Below, in pieces: positions 41,555 to 51,187 of a stretch of 64,000 nucleotides of DNA (the first letter of the stretch is position 1; the number at the start of each line of letters is the position of its first letter). The notes beneath the pieces are model-generated. The model searched no databases. It had not been told where the DNA came from and worked only from the letters and a program-made list of their open reading frames with translations. The DNA comes from Acipenser ruthenus (Eukaryota > Chordata > Actinopteri > Acipenseriformes > Acipenseridae): the NCBI RefSeq assembly GCF_902713425.1, contig NC_081245.1, forward strand, positions 4,391,108 through 4,455,107, read 5' to 3'. A program made the position numbers and the translations under genes.

Positions 41555-43553
41555 GGCAAAAGTTAACATCATCCTCTATATAGAATGAGCTCCCTCAGCT
41601 TCATAGAGTCCAATGAAAGCTGCTGAATAATGTTCCCTTGTTAACATATTGAATTCCACCCCCTCTATATAGAATGAACTCCCTCAGCTTCATAGAGTCC
41701 AATGAAAGCTGCTGAATAATGTTCCCTTGTTAACATATTGAATTCCACCCCCTCTATATAGAATGAACTCCCTCGGCTTCATAGAGTCCAATGAAAGCTG
41801 CTGAATAATGTTCCCTTGTTAACATATTGAATTCCACCCCCTCTATATAGAATGAACTCCCTCAGCTTCATAGAGTCCAATGAAAGCTGCTGAATAATGT
41901 TCCCTTGTTAACATATTGAATTCCACCCCCTCTATATAGAATGAACTCCCTCAGCTTCATAGAGTCCAATGAAAGCTGCTGAATAATGTTCCCTTGTTAA
42001 CATATTGAATTCCACCCCCTCTATATAGAATGAACTCCCTCAGCTTCATAGAGTCCAATGAAAGCTGCTGAATAATGTTCCCTTGTTAACATATTGAATT
42101 CCACCCCCTCTATATAGAATGAACTCCCTCAGCTTCATAGAGTCCAATGAAAGCTGCTGAATAATGTTCCCTTGTTAACATATTGAATTCCACCCCCTCT
42201 ATATAGAATGAACTCCCTCAGCTTCATAGAGTCCAATGAAAGCTGCTGAATAATGTTCCCTTGTTAACATATTGAATTCCACACCCTCTATATAGAATGA
42301 ACTCCCTCAGCTTCATAGAGTCCAATGAAAGCTGCTGAATAATGTTCCCTTGTTAACATATTGAATTCCACCCCCTCTATATAGAATGAACTCCCTCAGC
42401 TTCATAGAGTCCAATGAAAGCTGCTGAATAATGTTCCCTTGTTAACATATTGAATTCCACACCCTCTGTATAGAATGAACTCCCTCAGCTTCATAGAGTC
42501 CAATGAAAGCTGCTGAATAATGTTCCCTTGTTAACATATTGAATTCCACCCCCTCTATATAGAATGAACTCCCTCAGCTTCATAGAGTCCAATGAAAGCT
42601 GCTGAATAATGTTCCCTTGTTAACATATTGAATTCCACCCCCTCTATATAGAATGAACTCCCTCGGCTTCATAGAGTCCAATGAAAGCTGCTGAATAATG
42701 TTCCCTTGTTAACATATTGAATTCCACACCCTCTGTATAGAATGAACTCCCTCAGCTTCATAGAGTCCAATGAAAGCTGCTGAATAATGTTCCCTTGTTA
42801 ACATATTGAATTCCACCCCCTCTATATAGAATGAACTCCCTCAGCTTCATAGAGTCCAATGAAAGCTGCTGAATAATGTTCCCTTGTTAACATATTGAAT
42901 TCCACACCCTCTGTATAGAATGAACTCCCTCAGCTTCATACAGTCCAATGAAAGCTGCTGAATAATGTTCCCTTGTTAACATATTGAATTCCACCCCCTC
43001 TATATAGAATGAACTCCCTCAGCTTCATAGAGTCCAATGAAAGCTGCTGAATAATGTTCCCTTGTTAACATATTGAATTCCACCCCCTCTATATAGAATG
43101 AACTCCCTCAGCTTCATAGAGTCCAATGAAAGCTGCTGAATAATGTTCCCTTGTTAACATATTGAATTCCACACCCTCTGTATAGAATGAACTCCCTCAG
43201 CTTCATAGAGTCCAATGAAAGCTGCTGAATAATGTTCCCTTGTTAACATATTGAATTCCACCCCCTCTATATAGAATGAACTCCCTCAGCTTCATAGAGT
43301 CCAATGAAAGCTGCTGAATAATGTTCCCTTGTTAACATATTGAATTCCACACCGCTTGAAGTTTTCCAGACACTTAACAGAAAAAAATTAAAAATGTGAC
43401 ATTTAGAAATATATATATTTTTTTGCAATATCATTTTGTAGTTACATGATGTTAAATAATAAAATATCTAAATTATGTTCATGTCGCTTTTTAAAAATTG
43501 TGTCTCGATCCTAGAATTCTAGGTAATGCAAAACTTGTTTTTCCACAGCTGTA
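41555..43553 (+). mobile_element. MITE with internal 89-bp array of about 20 copies
   Basis: The left end TACAGCTACGGGCAAAAGTT and the right end ATGCAAAACTTGTTTTTCCA then CAGCTGTA are inverted, flanked by TA, as in Tc1/mariner MITEs. Right of the array lies the non-repeated interior (GAAGTTTTCCAGACACTTAA, TACATGATGTTAAATAATAA, GTCTCGATCCTAGAATTCTA). In place of the left interior are about 20 head-to-tail 89-bp units (41575-43350). So the tandem repeat was born from the left part of a single MITE and expanded in place. Confidence 0.8.
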
Positions 43554-43569
43554 GATAAGCAGAGAGAAA

Positions 43570-43680
43570 GAAAGGGATGAGGAGGGTAGATAAAAGCGGA
43601 GACAGAGGAAAAGAGAGGGGGATGTTGAGAGGGAGGGAGGGAGATAGAGAACAGGGTGGGATCAAAACGTACTTCTAAGA
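43570..43680 (+). promoter_or_regulatory. Purine-rich kisspeptin upstream region
   Basis: About 100 bp of GAGAGG/GGGAGG sequence between the MITE and the TATA box. No clear oestrogen-response element is visible. Confidence 0.3.
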
Positions 43681-43682
43681 CT

Positions 43683-43689
43683 TATAAAA
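43683..43689 (+). promoter_or_regulatory. TATA box of the kisspeptin gene
   Basis: TATAAAA, about 30 bp before the proposed start and 93 bp before a strong splice donor. The MITE with its 89-bp array ends only 130 bp upstream. Confidence 0.6.
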
Positions 43690-43712
43690 CCACGCAGCAC
43701 AGTTACAAGCAG

Positions 43713-43781
43713 CACAGACAGAGCAGCAGTGACTGGAGAAGAGACCAACAAACACATCTGAAGAAGTGAAGATTTCAGGAA
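43713..43781 (+). other. Kisspeptin gene noncoding exon 1
   Basis: Begins about 30 bp after the TATA box and ends at AGGAA|GTAAGT. It contains no ATG. A noncoding first exon is also present in human KISS1 as I recall. Start position is estimated. Confidence 0.5.
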
Positions 43782-44432
43782 GTAAGTACTATCCATTTCT
43801 TATCATTCAAAACACACACATACACAACTCCAAAGCACAATCTCTTAACATTGAAGTGAATGTTATTATTATTATTTGTTTATTTAGCAGACGCCTTTAT
43901 CCAAGGCGATTTACAGAGACTAGGGTGTGTGAACTATGCATCAGCTGCAGAGTCACTTACAACTACGTCTCACCCGAAAGACGGAGCACAAGGAGGTTAA
44001 GTGACTTGCTCAGGGTCACACGATGAGTCAGTGGCTGAGGTGGGATTTGAACCGGGGACCTCCTGGTTACAAGCCCTTTTCTTTAACCACTGGACCACAC
44101 AGCCCTCCACACAGAATGTGTTAGAAAGCTATCAGTAGGTTGTGCAGGGAGACGCTGGTCTATGCTTGAATGATCGAATCATTTATAGACCACATTTTTC
44201 AGAAGCCTCATTTGTTGTTTTCTTTTGAAAGGTTTCAAAGGTGCAGTTTTGAAAGGAACACACTTTTTTTTTTAACCCGACAGGGTAGTATTTTGTATAT
44301 CACGGATGTAGTTTTTTCTTCAGTTGGGTTTATATTTTTTGATAAGATCTATGCATATCCGTGTGCACATTTCTGAGAACACCCCATTGCTTCTGTTATT
44401 TTTTATTTTTATTTTAAAAGCTGATTTCACTG

Positions 44433-44475
<43 letters not shown>

Positions 44476-45199
44476 TTTTGCATAAAAAAGGTTTGGAATG
44501 TGCAGTTTGGAATGTGCGTATCCAATTCGCTCTATATTTCGGATAAGATGTATCAGAGCACCCCATTGCTTCTGTAGTTTAGATTTGCTGTGCGTATGAA
44601 ATCAAACCACTAGAACTGAAAACCTTGGGAAACAGTCAAATTAAGCAAACGAGTGATCGTATAAGGAACACAGAGCCGAGCGCGGTAAAACGCAGGAGAG
44701 ACTTTTCAGAAGTTGTTTAAGACGCGTGATTGAAGCACAGAGCGGTCTCGCATTTTCACACACGAGTGTGTTTCTGCATCGCTGATTGCTGAGCGGAAAT
44801 TGAAATTCTCACACCCAGAAGTGTTTTCATGCAGGCGGGTCTATAAGGATATCGATGACACATCTTGAGGGGTCCTGATACATCCACACTCTCTAATCCT
44901 CGAATATTTTGTTACTGAATTCCTGTTCTGTACGTAACGTTACTGTGGAACAGTTTAGCATCACCTCCCCCTCTGTGGAATGAACTCATTTTGCTTCACA
45001 AAATCGAATGAAACCCGCTGAATTATGTTACGTTAACATATTGAATCACACACCGCTTTGGAGTTTTCCAGATACTTCACACGAAAAACTGGCAGCAAAC
45101 CATTTGAAATATATAACACGACATACTACCGCACTGCTATTACGGCTTCCGGTAGACTTTTGCGATATAATTTCTTTGCTTGTTAAAATAAATATCCTT

Positions 45200-45230
<31 letters not shown>

Positions 45231-45382
45231 TTTAGCAGAAATGACCACACTATAGAAGACATCTCAATTTGTGGGATGGTTCAATGCTATGGAGCTAATG
45301 CTGTCAGGAAACAACAGGAATGTGAACTTATTTTCAAACTCGGCACTTTGGAGCCATTTGGAATGAACATTCTATTCTGAGG

Positions 45383-45437
<55 letters not shown>

Positions 45438-45661
45438 CATCCTCATCCTGGAATTTTGTTTATAAGACGACTTGTTTGTTTTTTATTGTGTGTTTTTTTG
45501 TATTCAGCCGATGAAGGGCTTGTAGTCCAAAACATCCTGATAATTGATTTGTAATCAATTATTCTACCTTTTTAAGTACCTGAAATATCCTTTTCTCATT
45601 TTTCTTTTTTCTTATTGATCATTTTGGTACACAGCCGTTTTCCTTTTTCTCAAACTATATA

Positions 45662-45716
<55 letters not shown>

Positions 45717-46118
45717 TAACATAGATGCGTCTCTTCAGGATGAGGCTCGTGTTCTCTGTGATCACCTTAGCAGCCTGACAGCGTTCCTGTCGCGACACGC
45801 CGGCCTCCCAGACTATGACGTCACAGGTCAGTACTATCTGCACTGAAAGGGTTGAATCGGAAACAGAAGCGGGTCTTTCATATATATGATTAAAGAATGG
45901 AGATTGCGTGTTTGTTTCTGTCTAGTCCTAGCGTGTCGATGTCGGTTAGCTGCCGACTAATCTGATGAGCCCCGCTCGGAAACAGCAAGTTAAAAGTCAT
46001 TTATTCAACTGAATGCCATTCAAATATAAAGCAAAGAATCTTATTATGGTTTTATTTGTTTAAAAATTCGGATTATTTGTACCGGTATGTCACCCGCGTT
46101 TAAATGGCAAGAACGGAT

Positions 46119-46183
<65 letters not shown>

Positions 46184-46377
46184 TTTTTACATTTAATATG
46201 ACAATAGAAAGCAAACAATTAGTTGTTATGATCTGAAATAAATACACCCGAAGTTTAAATTATGATTGTTTTAATAATTATATAATGTTATGCTAACGGC
46301 TTCGTTCCTAGGCAGTGAATTGAAGAAAAAAAGTTCTCTCTCTCTCTCTCTCTTCATGCTCCTGTCTGTTCTGTGCA

Positions 46378-46426
<49 letters not shown>

Positions 46427-46506
46427 CATGCTCCTGTCTGTTCTGTGCAGTCTCTCTCTCTCTCTCTCTTCTCTCTCTCTGTATTCACGCTCCTGTCTGT
46501 TCTGTG

Positions 46507-46554
<48 letters not shown>

Positions 46555-47388
46555 TAGTGTTCAAAAGTCTGTAGCCTCACTCAGACCCCTGTATCTCTGA
46601 ATAGATAACTGTCTCCTCTTTAAAAATATGCTCCATATTTTAATGAGCAAGACAGGTCTACCGTAAGCCATAATTCGACCTCTCACAAGTAGACTGGTCC
46701 CCGGAAATGGTCTCCTGTTTCCAGGACAGCATCACCACGGGGACGGGGAGTTTGTGGCTGGATGACATCACTCAGACTACCCGCTCACTAAATATCTTGG
46801 GTGTCCCTGAATATAAAAAAATCGCCTCCTCTTTTAACATACACAAGATATTTTAACAAACAGTTTTTCCCACGAGTGCTGTGGTACCCCAAATATGACC
46901 AATTGATACCAGGTCAGTTCTGTTCATTTGATAAACCCCTTTCTTTCCTTGATAAAGTTTTGCATTTTCGAGTTGAGACAATAAACAAATTAAAAAGTAA
47001 CATCATTTAGTCTGTTCTGCACATGGATTCTCTGTGCCTGTGCTGTTGTTTATTGTCTGTCCTGCACATGGATTCTGTCTCTTCCTCAGAGGGTCTGGAC
47101 AGCACTGAGCTGGGCGTGTGGGATCTGATCAGCCTGCAGTGTGGACAGGGAGGAGGGGGGTCTGGGGGCCCCCGAGAGAGGGACCGTCGCTCCCCAGCCC
47201 GCTGGGACTCAGACCCGGGGAGAGAGAAGAGGCGGCTGCGCCAGGACGGCTACAATCTGAACTCGTTCGGGCTGCGCTTCGGCAAGCGGGACACCAAGTT
47301 CAACTGGAACTCGTTCGGGCTGCGCTTCGGGAGGAAGAGGGAGGAGGGGGAGCTCCAGAGTGCCAGGAAAACAATGAACCCCACCTGA
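43713..47388 (+). CDS. kiss1: Kisspeptin-family precursor with two decapeptides; gene span
   Basis: Kisspeptins are secreted amidated neuropeptides that act on GPR54-type receptors to drive GnRH neurons. The proposed model has a noncoding exon 1 (about 43713-43781, donor AGGAA|GTAAGT), exon 2 (45725-45826) and exon 3 (47090-47388). Exon 3 holds [10 protein letters not shown] followed by GKR and, 48 bp later, [10 protein letters not shown] followed by GRKR. The first peptide is of the Kiss1 type known from fish; the second has the Phe start of Kiss2 and the Trp of mammalian KISS1. The paralogue is open: kiss1 by peptide sequence, but golt1a and plekha6, the usual kiss1 neighbours, are not in the window. 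Introns contain a SINE-B, a MITE, CAT, TTA and CT repeats. The signal-peptide frame of exon 2 conflicts with the frame of exon 3 (see exon 2). Confidence 0.82.
43870..44105 (-). mobile_element. SINE (family B) in kisspeptin intron 1
   Basis: Reverse copy with TAGCAGACGCCTTTATCCAA, TGACTTGCTCAGGGTCACAC and GGGATTTGAACCGGGGACCT. Nearly full length, 90 bp after the exon-1 donor. Confidence 0.8.
44940..45235 (+). mobile_element. MITE copy in kisspeptin intron 1
   Basis: Contains AGCATCACCTCCCCCTCTGT, GCTTCACAAAATCGAATGAA, TTAACATATTGAATCACACA and CGGCTTCCGGTAGACTTTTG, the unamplified order of the MITE family, and ends in an (AT)n run. Confidence 0.7.
45238..45445 (-). repeat. Dispersed repeat, right inverted copy, with (CAT)n
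   Basis: Inverted counterpart of 41339-41545 (GACCACACTATAGAAGACAT through GAATGAACATTCTATTCTGA), followed by a run of more than 20 CAT units. Confidence 0.8.
45661..45717. repeat. (TTA)n just before kisspeptin exon 2
   Basis: A TTA run that doubles as the T-rich tract of the acceptor TTTAACATAG at 45724. Confidence 0.9.
45725..45826 (+). CDS. kiss1: Kisspeptin exon 2 candidate, frame conflict
   Basis: Acceptor AACATAG directly before ATG, donor GTCACAG|GTCAGT. The ATG frame reads [17 protein letters not shown], a convincing signal-peptide start, and then meets TGA at 45776. The frame that leaves the exon in phase 1, as exon 3 requires, reads [20 protein letters not shown] and DVT and has no ATG. 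The two frames differ by one base. Either a single base is missing in this sequence, or the gene copy is damaged, or the true exon 2 lies elsewhere. Confidence 0.5.
46130..46182. repeat. (TTA)n microsatellite
   Basis: Simple repeat in kisspeptin intron 2. Confidence 0.9.
46335..46552 (+). repeat. (CT)n alternating with a 28-bp unit
   Basis: CT runs separated by two or three copies of ATTCATGCTCCTGTCTGTTC then TGTGCAG. In kisspeptin intron 2. Each copy ends in CAG after a pyrimidine tract, so it resembles an acceptor. Confidence 0.9.
47090..47388 (+). CDS. kiss1: Kisspeptin exon 3 with two amidated decapeptides
   Basis: The acceptor GTCTCTTCCTCAG|AGG at 47088-47089 is strong. The frame reads [20 protein letters not shown], a Gly-rich linker, then [10 protein letters not shown]. 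Peptide 1, [10 protein letters not shown], is 47251-47280 with GKR after it. Peptide 2, [10 protein letters not shown], is 47299-47328 with GRKR after it. Both have a C-terminal Gly for amidation and a basic cleavage site; RR lies upstream of peptide 1, so longer forms are possible. The two 48-bp units share 23 identical bases (AACTCGTTCGGGCTGCGCTT...), which points to a tandem duplication. Stop TGA at 47386-47388. Vertebrate kisspeptin precursors I know carry one peptide. Confidence 0.9.
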
Positions 47389-47394
47389 TGAGAC

Positions 47395-48229
47395 ACACAG
47401 ACACACACACACACACAGGTACAGACAGACACACACACACACAGGTACAGACAGACACACACACACACACAGGTACAGACAGACACACACACACACAGGT
47501 ACAGACAGACAGACAGACACGCAAACACACAGACACACACACGGGTACAGACAGACACGCAAACACACAGACACACACACACACACACACAGAGGTACAG
47601 ACAGACAGACAGACGCACACACACTGACACACACATTGAGACACACACACAGGTACAGACAGACACACAGACACACACACACAGGTACAGACAGACAGAC
47701 AGACACACACACACAGGTACAGACAGACAGACACACACACACACACAGGTACAGACAGACAGACACACACACACACAGGTACAGACAGACAGACAGACAC
47801 ACACTGACACACATACACAGGTACAGACACACTGACACACACACAGAGGTACAGACAGACAGACACACTGACACACACACACAGGTACAGACAGACAGAC
47901 ACACACACACACACAGGTACAGACAGACAGACAGGCACACACTGACACACACACACAGGTACAGACACACTGACACACACACAGAGGTACAGACAGACAG
48001 ACAGGCACACACACAGAGGTACAGACAGACAGACACACTGACACACACACTGACACACAAACACAGGTACAGACACACACTGAGACACACACACACACAG
48101 AGATACAGACAGACAGACACACACACACGCACACACACACAGGTACAGACAGACACACACAGGTACAGACACACTGACACACACACACAGGTACAGACAG
48201 AGACACACACACACACACACACGCGCGCA

Positions 48230-48271
<42 letters not shown>

Positions 48272-48285
48272 GACATCACCAGTGA
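47395..48285 (+). repeat. CACAGGTACAGACAGACA repeat after the kisspeptin stop
   Basis: Starting seven bases after the stop codon, about 890 bp of (CA)n with repeated CACAGGTACAGACAGACA and GACACACTGA units. It would form the start of the 3' UTR. Each CAGGTA looks like a splice donor. The open frames in both directions are repeat text. Confidence 0.93.
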
Positions 48286-48361
48286 AGTGTGGAACCGATG
48301 GGAATAATGAATCACGGGAAAACAGATCTGTAATCTTTTCCATTTCTCTTTTATTGTCTAC

Positions 48362-48555
48362 ATCTACGTTTCATGAATGTATGATATGCTGAGTACATGA
48401 AACACACTTTCAAATTCTCATGAATGTATAATCTGTGTATCTGTGTCATACACTGCTGAGTACATGAAACACACTTTCAAATTCTCATGAATGTATAATC
48501 TGTGTATCTGTGTCATACACTGCTGAGTACATGAAACACACTTTCAAATTCTTCG
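48362..48555 (+). repeat. 67-bp tandem repeat, about 2.7 copies
   Basis: CTCATGAATGTATAATCTGT, GTATCTGTGTCATACACTGC, TGAGTACATGAAACACACTT, TCAAATT repeated. Confidence 0.9.
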
Positions 48556-48739
48556 GGGGGCCCTAACCACACTATTATACAGCGTGAAACAGCACACTGT
48601 AGTAAAACTAATAAGACATCTTACACTGTTAAAGTACATGGGAAACACTGGAACGCAGTCAGATGCCTGGTAACACTTCATTAATTAACATAAAAACATG
48701 CACCTACAGACAGGATATCCTCTACAGAGTGAAAGTCTA

Positions 48740-48965
48740 CAGCTAGCACCAAAAAGATCACATCACCTACAACCCTAGGGGTAAAACATTTAAAAAAACA
48801 AACTATATCTACATCACTTAGACTTTTTATAACATCGTGTAGTCAAATAAACTACCTGATGATATTGCAAAAAGTCTACCGGAAACCGTAACAGGAGTAC
48901 AGTAGAATTATACTTTTTTTTTGTTAAATAGAGAAAACTACACAGCGGTATGGAATTCAAAGTGA
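48740..48965 (-). mobile_element. MITE copy, inverted
   Basis: CTACAGCTAGCACCAAAAAG, ATATTGCAAAAAGTCTACCG, GAAACCGTAACAGGAGTACA and ACTACACAGCGGTATGGAAT follow the inverted order of the MITE family. Diverged single copy. Confidence 0.65.
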
Positions 48966-50486
48966 GTTAAGTCATTTAAAGACCTCTCTGAATAACTTCC
49001 TGTTGATTTTCCGAGACATCTCTAAATGGACCGGAAGTCCTTTCCAGAGATCGTACCATGCTAGCGAAACATTATTTTAAAAAGAGGCCTGTAAGTTAAT
49101 TTGAGAGAGCTCTGCTTAACCTTTAGATAAATCACAACGGCGTGTTTAAAACAGTTTATTTATAGAGATCTCAAATTCATTTAAAAACACGCTGCAATTG
49201 CAGCTCCCTGCTGATGTCTTTCTGAAAACGTTGCCAGTCCAGTAGCTCCCAGGACTGCCCTGAGAGGCACATCGGTCAAGGCAGCCACAACGCAGAGGAA
49301 AATTATCCAGTTACAGGGACACCTGCTCCATCAAGCAGCTTCTTGAAGGATCCCAGGGTGTCGGCTTCAACAACATTACTGGGGAGTTGGTTCCAGACCC
49401 TCACAATTCTCTGTAAAAAAGTGCCTCCTATTTTCTGTTCTGAATGCCCCTTCATCTAATCTCCATTTGTGACCCCTGGTCCTTGTTTTTCAGGTTGAAA
49501 AAGTCCCCTGGGTCGACATTGTCAATACCTTTTAGGATTTTGAATGCTTGAATCAGAAAAAAACTTATTTGAAGACAGAGTTTTACTTAGGTGTACTTGT
49601 ATTTAATTTCCTAGTTGAGGACTGAAACAGAAAAGCAACGTGTGTGAGAAATACTTATAAAACCTGTGAAGATTATGCTTTGCTAAAATAAATTAATTGC
49701 TTAAATGATCCAGTTTTTTATTTATTTTTGGTGGGGTGGGTGAGGGTGGTGGTTGGGGTCCTGGAGATATTTCATGAGAATTTAACCTGCTTTATATGTA
49801 TTACTAAATATCATCAAGGAAGTCATCGATCTTCCAGTAACCACTGCAGAAACGAGCGTCCGGTTTCTGTTTCAAGTTTGATTAAAACCTATCTACGAAA
49901 CCTCCATGACCGATCCTCGTCTGAGTGTTCTGCTTGTAACGGCAACTGAAAAATCATTGGTGGTAAACCAAAAGAAACTTGATTTTGATGTCCTGGTTGA
50001 TATCTTTGCAAAAATGAAGCCTAGGCGATAGCCACTGCTTCACTAGGTTTATTTATGCAATGCCAGGCTTGTTTAAGTTTGTTGCAGTGTTATTATAATT
50101 ATGGAGAAGGCGGGGGGGGGGGCTAAATGCATTCTTTGACCCCCCCCCCCCCCCCCCTCTCCTCCCAAGCGTTTTGTGAAGTAACGTCTCTGAATGACTC
50201 AAAACTCACATTATATAGGTTGTGTACAGCACAGGGCTACAATAATTTGCAGCCCGTTTGTCACTTGCTAGAACCAAAGTCATTGTATTTTATCTTGCTC
50301 TTAATTGTATTAATACTTGTACTGTGATTCTTGAAATGTATTTTTTGTTCACGACTGTAAGTCGCCCTGGATAAGGGCGTCTGCTAAGAAATACTAATAA
50401 TTTGAAACTGACGAGAGACGCGCAGGTCTGCTTTGATATTCTGGTGTGATTGAGGTGTTGTGATTCAGAAAACTGAATTGTTTTTT
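48966..50486. other. Intergenic with CR1 piece and SINE tail
   Basis: A CR1-LINE fragment on the minus strand at 49345-49560 (GGATCCCAGGGTGTCGGCTT...) is a shortened copy of 37512-37740. A SINE-A tail lies at 50352-50397. Poly-G/poly-C runs are at 50110-50157. No gene seen. Confidence 0.55.
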
Positions 50487-51187
50487 TTAAGTGTCCTGAC
50501 TGACTGAATCTCTGTGAACTAGACTGTGTTTCCTTAGTTTATTTGACACTGCAAATCTCTTCCCACACTCACTACACTCAAAAGGTTTCTCTCCCGTGTG
50601 GGTTTTGTGATGCATTCTCAGGTTGTCTTTCCGATTGAAACTCCTCCCACATAGTGAACACACGTACGGTTTCTCTCCTGTCTGAATCCGCTGGTGTAAC
50701 TGAAGTCTGCTTTTCCGAGTAAAACTCTTCCCACAATCTGCACAGTGATACGGCTTCTCTCCCGTGTGAATACGCTGGTGTGTTTGAAGGTTAAATTTCT
50801 GATTAAAACGCCTCCCACAGTCAGAACACTCGTACGGTTTCTCTCCTGTGTGAATACGCTGGTGTATTTTCAGCTTTCCCCGGTCACTGAAATTGGTGCC
50901 ACATTCAGTACAGTGATACAAGATCTGCTCTGAAGGAATCTGCTGGGGAGTTTGTATGGAAATGAAGTTGCCCTGGGTTGCAGAACTGTCGGGATGTGGA
51001 GTCGCTGTATATCCCACAGGAAGTGGTCGGCTATCTTGTGCAGAAAGATTCTGAACCGAGCGAGTTCTCAGTTTCTTCACATATTCATCTTGGGGTGTCG
51101 ACTCTCTGTGTTTCTGCTTACGCTGCAGTTTCCCATCAGAAGAGATTTTGCTCTGGGGTGCTGGAGTGGAGGTGCGTCTTCCTAGAT
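50487..51187 (-). CDS. Zinc-finger gene B, finger exon
   Basis: Five C2H2 units from [10 protein letters not shown] to [10 protein letters not shown], joined by TGEKPY/F linkers, ending RDSVSQDT. Fewer fingers than the sisters C (17) and D (11), as expected from unequal exchange inside finger arrays. Confidence 0.9.

Noticed and set aside
47118-48343. Frames of 170-370 codons on both strands after the kisspeptin exon
   Set aside because: Translation of CA/CAGA repeat; the minus frames only run antisense through the kisspeptin exon.
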